This document shows, one piece after another, positions 32,216 to 41,948 of a DNA stretch of 64,000 bases. The notes below the pieces were generated by a model that made no database searches, was not told the DNA's origin, and saw nothing but the letters and a program-made list of their open reading frames with translations. The stretch covers positions 868,001-932,000 of the forward strand of contig NZ_JAMZFY010000002.1 in assembly GCF_025457605.1 (NCBI RefSeq). Reading direction: 5' to 3'. The first letter of the stretch is position 1, and each line of letters opens with the position of its first letter. A program made the position numbers and the translations under genes. The DNA comes from Haloarcula laminariae. Its GTDB lineage: Archaea > Halobacteriota > Halobacteria > Halobacteriales > Haloarculaceae.

Positions 32216-34453
32216 TTAGAACAACCGTTCGAGCAGTCCGCGGTCGCGGTGTTTCTCGGCCAGCAGCACCGAACACTCCACGTCGTCGACGACGTCCAGG
32301 ACGAGCGAGTCCGAGACGAGCCGCCGAAGCAGACCCTCCTCGGTCGCGCCGATGATGAGCAGCGTCGCGTCCGCGGCGGCGTCCTCGATGGCGGTCTCCA
32401 CGTCGCCGGACTCCACGAGCAGTTCGGCGTCGCCGAGCCCGTTGTCGGCGGCCCATTCTTCGAGGAAGGCTTGACCGGTCGCTCGGTCGTCGGCGACGTT
32501 GAGCAGCGTTATTTCCGAGCCGTACTCGGCCTGGAGCAGTTTCGCAATCGATGCCGACAGCTCCGAATCGGGACCGCCGGCGGTCGGCAGCAGTATCTTC
32601 GAGGGGTCGAGGTCGCGGTCCCGGAGTACGAGGAAGTCACAGGGAACCGCTTCGGTGAGCTCGTCTATGGCCGACTCCGCCCGGCCGGGCGAGCCGTGTG
32701 CGTCGGGCCCCCACCCCATCACGACCTGGTCCGCGTCGTGGGTGCGGGCGGCGTCGAAGATGGCCTCGTAGGACTTGTGGGAGATGATGGTGTGGGTCTC
32801 GACGTCGACGCCGAACGTCTCGGCGTCCTCGCGGGCGCTCGCCAGCAGGCGTTCGGAGCTCGCGTCGATTTCGCCGGTCTTCTCGGCCGCTCCGGCCAGG
32901 GCCGTCTGGTCGGGCACCGTGACGATATGGGTCGCGACGACCGTCCCGCCGCGCTGCTTGGCGATGGCGCTGGCGAGCGTGATGAGTTGCTGCTCGTTTT
33001 CCGGATTGGCCAGGGGGACCATCACGCGGTACTGTCCGCCGTCGGGCTGTACGCCGGCGGCCGCGCTGACGGCGGCGTCGGGCAGCTCCTCGGAGCGAGA
33101 GAGGACGTGTTTCGAGAGGATGCCCTGCTTTTCGGTTCGGGTGCGGGCGTAGAGCCCGTACCACAGTATCGCCGCGGCGGCGATACCGAAGGAGAGCAAG
33201 AGCGCGTCACCCGCGACGAACACGAGCAGGGCAAAGGAGAGGACGACGCCAAGAATCGGCATGAGCGGGTAGAGCGGCACGACGAAATCGGGGGTGTACT
33301 CCTCCGGGTTCACATAGCGCATCACGAGCAAGGCGAGGTTCAGCAGGCCGTAGATGATGAGGTGGAGCCCCGAGGCCGCGCCCGAGAGCAGCGTCAGGTC
33401 GCCGATAACGATGAAAAGGAGGATGAGCCCGCCGGTGATACCGATGGCCCGGTAGGGCGTCCCGAACCGGGGATGGATTTCGTTGAGCGCCGGCGCTACG
33501 ATCCGGTCCCGCCCCATCGCGAAGTTGATGCGGGAGGACGCGAGGATGGAGGCGTTCGCGCTGGAGGCAGTGGCGAGCAGGCCGCCAAACAGCAGCGCCC
33601 CGCCCATCGCGGCCCCCTGGAGGTACTGGCCGACCTCGACGACGGCGATGGGGTTCTCGGCGTCGGAGGTGATGACGTCGGCGATAAAGCCCTGCGGGAC
33701 GGCCGCGCTCATGATGACGAGCACCAGCGCGTAGATGACCGTCACGATGACGACGCTGCCGATGACCGCCCGCGGGAGGTTCTTGCCGGGGTCCTTTATC
33801 TCCTCGGCGACGCTCGTAATCTGGACGAAGCCGAGATAGGAGACGAAGATGAGCCCCGTCGTCTCCAGTGTCGTGATGACGCCGCGGGCCTCGGGGAGGT
33901 TCCCCGGCTCGGCCCGCAGCGTTCCCAGAAAGGTAAATACCGCCAGAATCGCCACCAGCAGGACGACGATGATATTCTGTAGCCGCCCGGTCTCTTTCGC
34001 GCCCACGTAGTTGATGAGAACGAAGAAGGCGCCCCCGACCAGTGCGATTATTTTCACGACGGTTATCGAGACGGGCCCGAGCCCGACCGACCCCGAGAGC
34101 CCGAAGATACGGGCGATGTAGCGCCCAAAGCCGACCATGTAGAAGGCGCTGGCGAAGGCGAGTCCGAGCCAGTTGGCCCAGCCGGCGACCGAGCCAAAGA
34201 GCGGGCCCAGCGCGTGGTTGACGTAGTAGTACGCCCCGCCAGAGCGGGGCATCGCGGTCCCGAGCTCGCTGGCCGACAGCGCGGTGAACATCGCGATGAC
34301 GCCGCCGAGCACGAACGCAACCGCCGCCATCGAGCCGGCGTTGAGGATGGCCTCCCCGGGCAGGACGAAGATGCCAGCCCCGATCATCGTCCCGACGCCG
34401 ATGGTCAGGGCCGCGAGCGGACCGAGGTCCTTCGCGAGGTCCTCCTCACTCAT
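32216..34453 (-). CDS. Amino-acid permease (APC family) with two universal-stress domains
   Basis: 745 aa. Residues about 1-440 are a 12-segment transporter of the cationic amino acid/APC type (LTIGVGTMIGAGIFVLPGEAILNAGSMAAVAFVLGG, SGGAYYYVNHALGP, NLPRAVIGSVVIVTVIYALVLVIM). Residues about 475-745 form two UspA-like nucleotide-binding domains (YRVMVPLANPENEQQLITLASAIAKQRGGTVVATHIV and SKILLPTAGGPDSELSASIAKLL...LLIIGATEEG). It overlaps the upstream universal-stress gene by eight bases. Substrate cannot be told from sequence alone. Confidence 0.88.
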   Translation of the reverse strand: MSEEDLAKDLGPLAALTIGVGTMIGAGIFVLPGEAILNAGSMAAVAFVLGGVIAMFTALSASELGTAMPRSGGAYYYVNHALGPLFGSVAGWANWLGLAFASAFYMVGFGRYIARIFGLSGSVGLGPVSITVVKIIALVGGAFFVLINYVGAKETGRLQNIIVVLLVAILAVFTFLGTLRAEPGNLPEARGVITTLETTGLIFVSYLGFVQITSVAEEIKDPGKNLPRAVIGSVVIVTVIYALVLVIMSAAVPQGFIADVITSDAENPIAVVEVGQYLQGAAMGGALLFGGLLATASSANASILASSRINFAMGRDRIVAPALNEIHPRFGTPYRAIGITGGLILLFIVIGDLTLLSGAASGLHLIIYGLLNLALLVMRYVNPEEYTPDFVVPLYPLMPILGVVLSFALLVFVAGDALLLSFGIAAAAILWYGLYARTRTEKQGILSKHVLSRSEELPDAAVSAAAGVQPDGGQYRVMVPLANPENEQQLITLASAIAKQRGGTVVATHIVTVPDQTALAGAAEKTGEIDASSERLLASAREDAETFGVDVETHTIISHKSYEAIFDAARTHDADQVVMGWGPDAHGSPGRAESAIDELTEAVPCDFLVLRDRDLDPSKILLPTAGGPDSELSASIAKLLQAEYGSEITLLNVADDRATGQAFLEEWAADNGLGDAELLVESGDVETAIEDAAADATLLIIGATEEGLLRRLVSDSLVLDVVDDVECSVLLAEKHRDRGLLERLF

Positions 34454-34886
34454 CGGTGTCCTCGTGGGGGAGCGCGATTACGGGGATGTCGGCGTTCGTG
34501 ACCAGCTTCAGGGAGAGGTCGCCCGAGAGGAACTGCATCAGCCGGCCGCCGCCGCGCGAGCGGTAGGCGATGGCGCTGGCCTCGACTTCTTCGGCGGCCT
34601 CGAATATCTCGGCCGCGACGTCGCGCCCGTACGCGGTGTGGTCGTCGGCGTCGGGGAACACCGACCGGACGGCGGCGTAAGACGCCTCGGCCAGCTCTTC
34701 GGACTGCTTGACCGGCGTCTTGTCGGGAACGCCAGCCCCTTTTTCGACGACGTGCAGCGCTGTCACGCGCGCCGGCTCGTACGGTTCGAGCGCCGTGGCC
34801 GTGGCCTGGGCGTCGTCTTCGTTGGCGACCGGGAGGAGGACGTGCGCCAGAAGGTTGCGGTTCCCGTCTCTGGGGCCACTGTTCAT
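34446..34886 (-). CDS. Universal stress protein (UspA family)
   Basis: 146 aa: LLAHVLLPVANEDDAQATATALEPYEPARVTALHVVEKG, then EASAIAYRSRGGGRLMQFLSGDLSLKLVTNADIPVIALP, the Usp alpha/beta fold with a C-terminal ATP-binding loop variant. The stop lies inside the first codons of the permease-Usp gene, so the two are co-expressed, and this protein probably pairs with the permease's Usp domains. Confidence 0.85.
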   Translation of the reverse strand: MNSGPRDGNRNLLAHVLLPVANEDDAQATATALEPYEPARVTALHVVEKGAGVPDKTPVKQSEELAEASYAAVRSVFPDADDHTAYGRDVAAEIFEAAEEVEASAIAYRSRGGGRLMQFLSGDLSLKLVTNADIPVIALPHEDTDE

Positions 34887-34944
34887 ACTGTGGCCTTCGG
34901 GTACTATCTGTTAAGCGTGTATGTCTCGATTCCGGCCGCCGGCG

Positions 34945-36633
34945 TTACGGGTTCAGCCCGTACACCGCCGACCGGACGAACACGAGCACCGGGATGATTT
35001 CCAGCCGACCGATCCACATGTTGAACAGGAACATCGTCTCCGCCACCGGGTGCATCGACGGGCCGGTGATACCCGTCGACAGGCCGACGTTGCCCTGGGC
35101 GCTGGCGACCTCGAAGAGGGCGTCGGCGTAGCCGAAGTCGGGCCCGGCGAGGTTGACGAGCACGAGGCTGGTGACGCCGAGGAACAGCACCCACAGCAAG
35201 GTCACGATAGCGGCCTCGCTGAACTCGTGTTCCATCTCCTCGCGGTCGAGTATCCGGCCGTCGATGCGCGCGGTGACGACCGCGTTCTTCGGGAGGAACA
35301 CCCGGGAGAACTGCCAGATGATACCGCGGACGACGGTGTACCCCCGGATTATCTTGATTCCGCCGACCGTCGACCCGGCTGCCCCGCCCAGCGTCATCGC
35401 ACCGACGAGCATCACCTTGCCACCGGCGACCCAGCGGCCGATGGGCGCCGACTGGAACCCGGTACAGGACAGCGCCGACACCCATTGGAAGACGGAATCG
35501 CGAACCGCGTCGAACTGCCCGCCGCTGACCAGCGGCACCGAGACGGGGAGAACGGACTCCGCGGCGAAGGCGTCGGCCGTTGCCGAGACCGTCAGCGCGT
35601 TCTGCAGCGAGAGGACGACGACCCCCGCTCCGAGCAGCAAGAACAGCCAGCGCGTCTGGAGGTCGGTGACCAGTTCACGCCACTGCCGGTCGTGAAGCAC
35701 CAGGTAGTGGACGGGGAAGGCGACGGCGCCCAGTATCATGATAGGCAACAGGACGAGCTCGACCAGCGGCGAATCGTACGTCGCGATGGAGTTGTCCGTA
35801 ACGGAGAACCCGCCCGTGGTGAGCCCGGTCATCGCGTGGTTGAGCGCCTGCCAGGCGGCCTCCCACAGCGGGAGCGTGCTCCCGTAGTCGCTGGCGGTAA
35901 TCGCCCAGAAGAGGAGGAGGAAGGCAAACAGGGTGTAGCCGACGACGAGCTTCCAGACCGTCCGCACCGTGGAGACGATGCTCGGGTGTATCTTCTCCTC
36001 GCGGGCCTCGCTCCGGTAGAGCGCGTAGCTCCCGCTCCCGGGCCGTGCGAGAATCGAGACCGTCAGGACGATGACGCCGACGCCGCCGACCCACTGGATG
36101 AACGAGCGCCACCACTGGACGGCGCGGGGCAGGGAGGGCTCGTGAATGGCCATGGTCAGCCCGCTGCCGGTCCAGCCGCTCATGCTCTCGAAGAGGGCGT
36201 GCAGCGGGTTCCGGAAGTACGCGAGACTCGACACCGTCGTCGTCCCGCCGACGCTGATTGGCTCCCAAGCGCTCGTGTCCGTGCCGGCCGGGACGAACGT
36301 CGCCATCACCTCCGGCGGCGTGAACCACGCCGTCAGGAAAAACGGGAGCCCCCCGAAGACCGCCACCATGAACCAGCCGCCCGCGGCGATGACCATCCCG
36401 TGTTTCAGCCCCGGAACCGGAGCGTCGGCAAAGCGGTGGTTCGCCAGCCCGCCGACGCCCGCGGTGAGCCCGCCGGCCGTGATGAACCCGAACGCGGCGT
36501 GGAACTCCCGGAACCCCAGCGCTATCACCGCGGTGATGACCATCAGCCCCGCCTCCATCAACAGGAGCGAGCCGATGTCGCGGGCGATTATTCGGAGGTC
36601 CGTCCGAGACGCCCAGTCGGTCCGTCGGGTCAT
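34945..36633 (-). CDS. trkH: Potassium uptake protein TrkH (first copy)
   Basis: 562 aa. Ion-conducting membrane subunit of the Trk potassium system. Four MPM repeats with selectivity-filter-like loops are visible: WTGSGLTM, GLTTGGFS, SCTGFQSAP and AQGNVGLSTG, with many membrane helices. It starts one base after the stop of a TrkA regulator gene on the same strand, forming a trkA-trkH pair. A second, divergent pair lies next to it. Confidence 0.92.
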   Translation of the reverse strand: MTRRTDWASRTDLRIIARDIGSLLLMEAGLMVITAVIALGFREFHAAFGFITAGGLTAGVGGLANHRFADAPVPGLKHGMVIAAGGWFMVAVFGGLPFFLTAWFTPPEVMATFVPAGTDTSAWEPISVGGTTTVSSLAYFRNPLHALFESMSGWTGSGLTMAIHEPSLPRAVQWWRSFIQWVGGVGVIVLTVSILARPGSGSYALYRSEAREEKIHPSIVSTVRTVWKLVVGYTLFAFLLLFWAITASDYGSTLPLWEAAWQALNHAMTGLTTGGFSVTDNSIATYDSPLVELVLLPIMILGAVAFPVHYLVLHDRQWRELVTDLQTRWLFLLLGAGVVVLSLQNALTVSATADAFAAESVLPVSVPLVSGGQFDAVRDSVFQWVSALSCTGFQSAPIGRWVAGGKVMLVGAMTLGGAAGSTVGGIKIIRGYTVVRGIIWQFSRVFLPKNAVVTARIDGRILDREEMEHEFSEAAIVTLLWVLFLGVTSLVLVNLAGPDFGYADALFEVASAQGNVGLSTGITGPSMHPVAETMFLFNMWIGRLEIIPVLVFVRSAVYGLNP

Positions 36634-36634
36634 C

Positions 36635-37327
36635 TCAGTTGCGGTCCTCGGTGTGGCCGAACACGTCCGTCACCTCGGGCGTCGCTCCCGTCGCGGAGTA
36701 GACGGTAAGCAAGTCGTCGGCTTCGATACGCGTGCCCCCTCGCGGCGTTATCGGCTCGTCAGTCCCCTCCCGCTCGATGGCGACGATGAGTACGTCCGGA
36801 CCAAGGAGGTCGCTTGCAGTGGCTTCCTGGAGCGTCTTGCCCGCTATCGGTGCCGACTGCTTGACCGTTATCTCGAACACCTCGGCCTGTTCGCCGATAC
36901 GCATGAAGTCGACGATAGACGGGCGCTTGACGGCTCGGTAGAGGTACTCCGCGATGAGCCGCTGTGGGTTCTGCATCGTGTTCACGCCGATCTGAGCGAA
37001 CAGCCCCATGTGTTCGGGGTTGTGGACCACCGAGACCACCTCGGGCACGTCGAGTTCCTGGGCCAGCAGACAGACCATGATGTTGGTCGCGTCCTGGTCG
37101 GTCGTCGAGATGAGCGCGTCGGCCCGGTCAGCGCCGGCGTCCGCGAGGGTCTCCTTCGACGTCGCGTCGTCGTTGATGACCAGACAGTCGAACGCCCGCG
37201 ACGCCTGCTCGGCCTTGGCCGTGTCCCGCTCGATGACGACGACCTCGTTGCCCCCGGCCGTCGCTATCTCGATGAGCGGCGTACCGATGTCACCAGCCCC
37301 AACGATGACGATGTACATTCGTCCCAT
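36635..37327 (-). CDS. trkA: TrkA potassium regulatory protein (first copy)
   Basis: 230 aa: an NAD-binding RCK_N domain (MYIVIVGAGDIGTPLIEIATAGGNEVVVIERD, GxGxxG) and a C-terminal RCK_C domain (about 140-220, FEITVKQSAPIAGKTLQEATAS...ADDLLTVYS). The start may be the Met at 37318. Regulates TrkH, likely by ligand-dependent gating. Separated by one base from trkH. Confidence 0.9.
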   Translation of the reverse strand: MGRMYIVIVGAGDIGTPLIEIATAGGNEVVVIERDTAKAEQASRAFDCLVINDDATSKETLADAGADRADALISTTDQDATNIMVCLLAQELDVPEVVSVVHNPEHMGLFAQIGVNTMQNPQRLIAEYLYRAVKRPSIVDFMRIGEQAEVFEITVKQSAPIAGKTLQEATASDLLGPDVLIVAIEREGTDEPITPRGGTRIEADDLLTVYSATGATPEVTDVFGHTEDRN

Positions 37328-37449
37328 CGTTCCGAACCGACCAATGAAAGAGTACCGCTCTCCGCGGCTCCGAGCCCGTCCGGCAGATGGAAATACACTT
37401 GTCCGGTCCGACGGAACGGGTCAGACATGAATACGGCAGAGGGTCCCCG

Positions 37450-38781
37450 ATGTACGTCGTAATCGTCGGTGCCGGGGAAGTCGGGTCGGCCATCGCCGAG
37501 AGCCTCGCGGGGAATCACGACGTCGCCGTCATCGACATCGACGGCGACCGCGTGGAGCAGCTGATGTACGACGCCGACGTGCTGGGCATCGAGGGGGACG
37601 GGGCGGACCTCGACACCCTCAGGGAGGCGAACATCGGCCAGGCCGACATCGTCATCGCCAGCACGGACGACGACGAGACGAACATCGTCACCTGCGGGAC
37701 GACGATGACCGTCACGGACGCCTTCAGCATCTCGCGGGTCAAGAGCGCGAAGTTCCTCCGGACCTGGCAACAGTCAGAGCGGGCCTTCGGCGTCGACCAC
37801 ATGGTCGCGACGAACCTGCTGACCGCCGAGTCCATCGCCCGCGTGGTCGGGCTGCCGGCGGCACAGGACGTCGAGACCTTCGCCGACGGCGCGGTCCAGA
37901 TGGCGGAGTTCGAGATTGCCGAATCGAGCCCGGTCGCCAACCTGACCGTCGAGGAGGCCGACCAGTACGAGTCGCTCACCTTCGCGGCCGTCCTCCGGGA
38001 GGACAGCGTCGTCATCCCCGACGGCGATACGGTGCTGGAGCCCGGGGACGACGTGGTCGTCATCGGGAGTCCCGAGAGCGTCCAGACCTTCTCACACGAA
38101 CTCGAACCCGACAGCGACGGTGCACGCAACATCCTCATCGTCGGCGGGAGCGACGTCGGCTATCACACCGCTCGACTGCTCCAGAACCGGGGACTGAAAC
38201 CCCGACTCGTCGAACGCGACCCCGAGCGGGCCCGGGAAATCGCCGAGGAGCTCAGCGGGACCACCGTCCTGGAGAGCGACGCGACCGACCGGGAGTTCCT
38301 TGAACGGGAGCACATCGAGGACGTCGACATCGTCATCACGGCCCTGGAAAACGACGAGAAGAACCTGCTTGCCGGACTGCTCGCCAAGCGTCTGGGGGCG
38401 GAGCGCGCCGTCGCCGTCGTCGACGCGGGAGAGTACGTCCCGCTGTTCGAGGCCGTCGGCGTCGACGTGGCCGTCAACCCGCGCGAAGCGACCGCCGAGG
38501 AGATAACCCGCTTCACCCGCGAGCAACACGCCGAGAACGTCGCCATCATCGAGTCCGACCGCGCCGAGGTCATGGAAATCGAGATAGACGCGGAGAGCGT
38601 CCTCGTCGACCGTCCCATCCGCGAGTCGGTCGCCGACCTCCCCGACGGCGTGGTCATCGGCGCCATCACCCGCGACGGCGGGCGTATCATCCCCCGCGGT
38701 GACACGGTCATCGAGCTCGGGGACCACGTCGTCGTGTTCGTCGACGTGACGGACCTGGACGAGGCTACCGCCAAACTCTGA
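37450..38781 (+). CDS. trkA: TrkA potassium regulatory protein, double length (second copy)
   Basis: 443 aa from the ATG at 37450 (an earlier in-frame ATG at 37387 gives an unlikely N-terminus). Two complete RCK_N+RCK_C units: the first starts MYVVIVGAGEVGSAIAESLAGNHDVAVIDID, the second near residue 227 with ILIVGGSDVGYHTARLLQNRGLKPRLVERD. This is the classic TrkA/KtrA layout in one chain. Followed after 63 bases by trkH. Confidence 0.92.
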   Translation: MYVVIVGAGEVGSAIAESLAGNHDVAVIDIDGDRVEQLMYDADVLGIEGDGADLDTLREANIGQADIVIASTDDDETNIVTCGTTMTVTDAFSISRVKSAKFLRTWQQSERAFGVDHMVATNLLTAESIARVVGLPAAQDVETFADGAVQMAEFEIAESSPVANLTVEEADQYESLTFAAVLREDSVVIPDGDTVLEPGDDVVVIGSPESVQTFSHELEPDSDGARNILIVGGSDVGYHTARLLQNRGLKPRLVERDPERAREIAEELSGTTVLESDATDREFLEREHIEDVDIVITALENDEKNLLAGLLAKRLGAERAVAVVDAGEYVPLFEAVGVDVAVNPREATAEEITRFTREQHAENVAIIESDRAEVMEIEIDAESVLVDRPIRESVADLPDGVVIGAITRDGGRIIPRGDTVIELGDHVVVFVDVTDLDEATAKL

Positions 38782-38844
38782 ACCGAGAACGGGAAGTTTT
38801 TCGCAGTCGCGCCTGGAGTGTCCGCCAATGGACGGTGTTCGGTG

Positions 38845-40383
38845 ATGTCGGTCCGCGTCGACTGGCGCCAGAGCGTCGCGTTTACCGGCACGATAATCAA
38901 GTACCTCGCCGTCGCGATGCTGATTCCGCTGGCCACCGCCGTCATCTACGGCGAGGGCGTCCCGACGTTTCTCGCCTCTATCGCCATCACGGTCGCAGTC
39001 GGCGTCGCGCTGGAGCGCCTCGACGACGACCACCAGCTCGGCACCCGCGAAGCGCTGTTGCTCGTGGCGCTGTCGTGGGGTGCCGTCGCCGTCATCGGTG
39101 CGGTCCCGTACGTCATCGCGGGCTACGGCACCGAGTCGACCCTTCGCCATCCGATAAACGCCCTCTTCGAGTCGATGTCCGGGTTTACGACGACCGGGGC
39201 CACTGTCACCGGGGAGATATCCTTCCAGCGCCACTCCCACGCGCTGTTGATATGGCGCCAGCTCACTCAGTGGCTGGGCGGGATGGGTATCATCGTCCTG
39301 ATGGTCGCTATCCTCCCGGAGGCCGCGGTCAACGGGGCCCAGCTCATCGACTCGGAGGCGCCCGGGCCGGAACTCCAGAAGCTGACGCCGAAAATCGCCG
39401 AGACGGCGCGGCTGCTCTGGCTGTTCTATCTCGGTTTCACGGTTCTGTACGCCGTTCTGTTGGTGGGACTCCACTACGCGGGGCTGGCCCCGGAGATGAA
39501 CCTCTACAACGCTATCGCCCACGCCTTCACGACCCTGCCGACCGGCGGGTTCTCACCGCAGGCCCAGAGTATCGCCTACTTCTCCCCGGCCGTCCAGTGG
39601 CTCGTCATCCCGTTCATGCTCATCGCCGGGATGAACTTCGCCCTGTTCTATTTCCTGTTGCAGGACGACTACGCGGCCTTCCTCAAGGACCGCGAGCTTC
39701 AGGCGTATCTCGGTGCCAACGCCGGGATGGCGCTCATCCTCTGGGGCTTTCTCTTTACCGGCTCGGCACCGCCGCTCGGCGACCTCGGCGGCGTCACGCA
39801 GGGCGCCGTCGAAAACGCGCTGCGTCAGGCGACGTTCCAGGTCGCGTCGCTGCTCAACTCCACCGGTTACGCGACGAGTGACTTCGCCCAGTGGGACACG
39901 ACGTCGCAGGCGCTGCTGGTGTTTGCGATGTTCATCGGCGGCTCGGCCGGGTCCACGGGCGGCGGGGTGAAGGTCGTCCGCTGGCTGGTCGTCCTGAAGT
40001 CCATCCGCCGGCAACTGTTCACCACTGCCCACCCCAGCGCCGTCAAACCGGTCCGGCTGGGCGGGCACGTCATCGACGAGGACGTCATCGGCGCCATCTA
40101 CGGGTTCACGCTGCTGTACCTGCTCACCTTCGGGGTGGCGACCATGCTTCTCATGCTCGATGCGAGCCGCGTCGGCCTGGAGATGACGCTGCTCGAAGCG
40201 CTCAGTGCGAGCCTGGCGACCATCGGGAACATCGGTCCCGGCTTCGGATTCCTCGGGCCGTTCGGGAGCTACGTCGAGTTCCCGACGACGAGCAAGCTCC
40301 TGATGATATTCCTGATGTGGATCGGCCGTCTGGAGATAATCCCGGTCTTCGTGATGTTCACCGGGGCGTTCTGGAACGAGTAA
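38845..40383 (+). CDS. trkH: Potassium uptake protein TrkH (second copy)
   Basis: 512 aa from the ATG at 38845 (a GTG at 38818 is also in frame). Four pore-loop regions: SGFTTTGAT, FTTLPTGGFS, LLNSTGYATSD and ATIGNIGPGFG. It forms a divergent counterpart of the first trkA-trkH pair. Membrane potassium transporter. Confidence 0.92.
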   Translation: MSVRVDWRQSVAFTGTIIKYLAVAMLIPLATAVIYGEGVPTFLASIAITVAVGVALERLDDDHQLGTREALLLVALSWGAVAVIGAVPYVIAGYGTESTLRHPINALFESMSGFTTTGATVTGEISFQRHSHALLIWRQLTQWLGGMGIIVLMVAILPEAAVNGAQLIDSEAPGPELQKLTPKIAETARLLWLFYLGFTVLYAVLLVGLHYAGLAPEMNLYNAIAHAFTTLPTGGFSPQAQSIAYFSPAVQWLVIPFMLIAGMNFALFYFLLQDDYAAFLKDRELQAYLGANAGMALILWGFLFTGSAPPLGDLGGVTQGAVENALRQATFQVASLLNSTGYATSDFAQWDTTSQALLVFAMFIGGSAGSTGGGVKVVRWLVVLKSIRRQLFTTAHPSAVKPVRLGGHVIDEDVIGAIYGFTLLYLLTFGVATMLLMLDASRVGLEMTLLEALSASLATIGNIGPGFGFLGPFGSYVEFPTTSKLLMIFLMWIGRLEIIPVFVMFTGAFWNE

Positions 40384-40431
40384 CGACCCCACCGGTACGC
40401 CTATACACCGTCTCTCCCACACTGCAGATAC

Positions 40432-41097
40432 ATGTCGCGTGACACGTTCGAAGCGAGACTCGACGCCCTTCAGGCCGACGTCTGCGAGATGGGCCGCGAC
40501 GTGACTGACCGGCTCGACCGCGTCGTCGTCGCCTACGAACAACGCGACCCCGCGGCGGGTCGGGCCGTCGCCGCGACCGACGACGAGATAAACGAGCGCT
40601 ATCTCGCCCTCGAATCGGAGTGTATCGACCTGCTCGCGCTTCGACAGCCGGTCGCGTCGGACCTCCGGCTCGTCGTCGCCTCGTTCAAGATACTCACCGA
40701 CCTCGAACGCGTCGGCGACCTGGCGACCAACCTCGGCGGCTACGTCGACGCGATGGCCGGCGACGCGGTCCCGTCGGTGCCAATCACCGACATCGGCGAG
40801 ATGGCGCTGGCCCAGCTGGAGGGGGCCCTCGACGCCTACGAGTCGGGCGACCCGGAGCGCTGTCGCGACGTCGCCGCCGCCGACACCGACCTCGACCAGC
40901 GCTGTGGCGCCGCCGCGGACGACCTCGTGCGTTCGCTGGTGAACCGCCCGCCCGACGACGACGTGGCCGCGACGCTCGCCGACACCAAGCGGTATCTGCT
41001 GACCGTTCGGGACCTCGAACGCGTCGGCGACCACGCCGTCAACATCGCCGCCCGCACGCTGTACATGGTCGAAAACGACGCCGCGCTCATCTACTGA
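40432..41097 (+). CDS. phoU: PhoU-like protein 1
   Basis: 221 aa, two three-helix PhoU units: motifs DLERVGDLATNLGGYV (about 85-100) and DLERVGDHAVNIAARTLYM (about 190-208), with ERxGD metal-binding cores. PhoU usually regulates phosphate uptake, but no pst genes are near. Here it follows trkH, so a role with the Trk system is a plausible inference (PhoU and TrkA-C domains are found fused in some proteins). Confidence 0.88.
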   Translation: MSRDTFEARLDALQADVCEMGRDVTDRLDRVVVAYEQRDPAAGRAVAATDDEINERYLALESECIDLLALRQPVASDLRLVVASFKILTDLERVGDLATNLGGYVDAMAGDAVPSVPITDIGEMALAQLEGALDAYESGDPERCRDVAAADTDLDQRCGAAADDLVRSLVNRPPDDDVAATLADTKRYLLTVRDLERVGDHAVNIAARTLYMVENDAALIY

Positions 41098-41204
41098 ACC
41101 GGTTCGCCGCAGGACACCGCCCCTGAACGGCTGTGGCCGCCAGAACGACGGCGGGTATTGAGAAAAGGGAAAGGCTGATACGGCCGGCCCGGGGAGTCCC
41201 GACA

Positions 41205-41885
41205 ATGGCACGCGAATCGTATCAGGACCTCCTGGAGTCCCTCCGCGAGGACGTTCTCTACATGTCCGAACTCGTCTTGGACCGACTCCGCCTGGGTCTC
41301 TCCGCGCTCGAACAGAAAGACGAGGAGCTCGCCTGGGAGGTCATCGAGGGCGACGACGAGATAAACCAGCTCTATCTCGACCTCGAACAGGACTGCATCG
41401 ACCTGCTCGCGCTCCAGCAGCCGGTCGCGTCGGACCTGCGCTTTATCGCCGCCTCGTTCAAGATTATCACCGACCTCGAACGAATCGGTGACCTGGCGAC
41501 GAACCTCGGAGAGTACTCCCTGGAGGCCGAACGCGACGTCTTCCCGGAGGTCGACATCCAGGACATCGCGGAGGTCGTCATCGAGATGGTCGAAGACTCG
41601 ATGGCCGCTTATGACGGTGAGGACCCGGAGCTGTGTCACGCTATCAGCGAGACCGACGACGTGGTCGACGACCGCTGCGAGGCGGCCTCGGAGGCCGTGG
41701 TCCGTGACCTCATCGAACGGGAGATAGACGCCGACTCCAGCGGCGAGGAGATAGAGCAGCTGATGACTGATGTTTCCAGGCTCCTGCTGACGATTCGGGA
41801 CATCGAGCGCGTCGGCGACCACGCCGTCAACATCGCCGCACGCACGCTGTACATGGCCGAGAACGACGCCGAACTCATCTACTAA
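41205..41885 (+). CDS. phoU: PhoU-like protein 2
   Basis: 226 aa from the ATG at 41205; upstream residues in the open frame look non-coding. Same two ERxGD motifs as its neighbour (DLERIGDLATNLGEYS, DIERVGDHAVNIAARTLYM). Clearly a tandem duplicate. Two PhoU genes in a row next to Trk genes suggest hetero-oligomers or two conditions of use. Confidence 0.88.
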   Translation: MARESYQDLLESLREDVLYMSELVLDRLRLGLSALEQKDEELAWEVIEGDDEINQLYLDLEQDCIDLLALQQPVASDLRFIAASFKIITDLERIGDLATNLGEYSLEAERDVFPEVDIQDIAEVVIEMVEDSMAAYDGEDPELCHAISETDDVVDDRCEAASEAVVRDLIEREIDADSSGEEIEQLMTDVSRLLLTIRDIERVGDHAVNIAARTLYMAENDAELIY

Positions 41886-41948
41886 ACCCCCTCGAACACT
41901 GTCGCCGCGCCACGGGGGCGTGTCAGCGCGCGCCGACTGCTGTCGTTG

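Noticed and set aside
32177-33982. A 601-codon plus-strand frame across the permease gene
   Set aside because: Antisense of the permease-Usp gene; arginine/glycine-rich with no domain.
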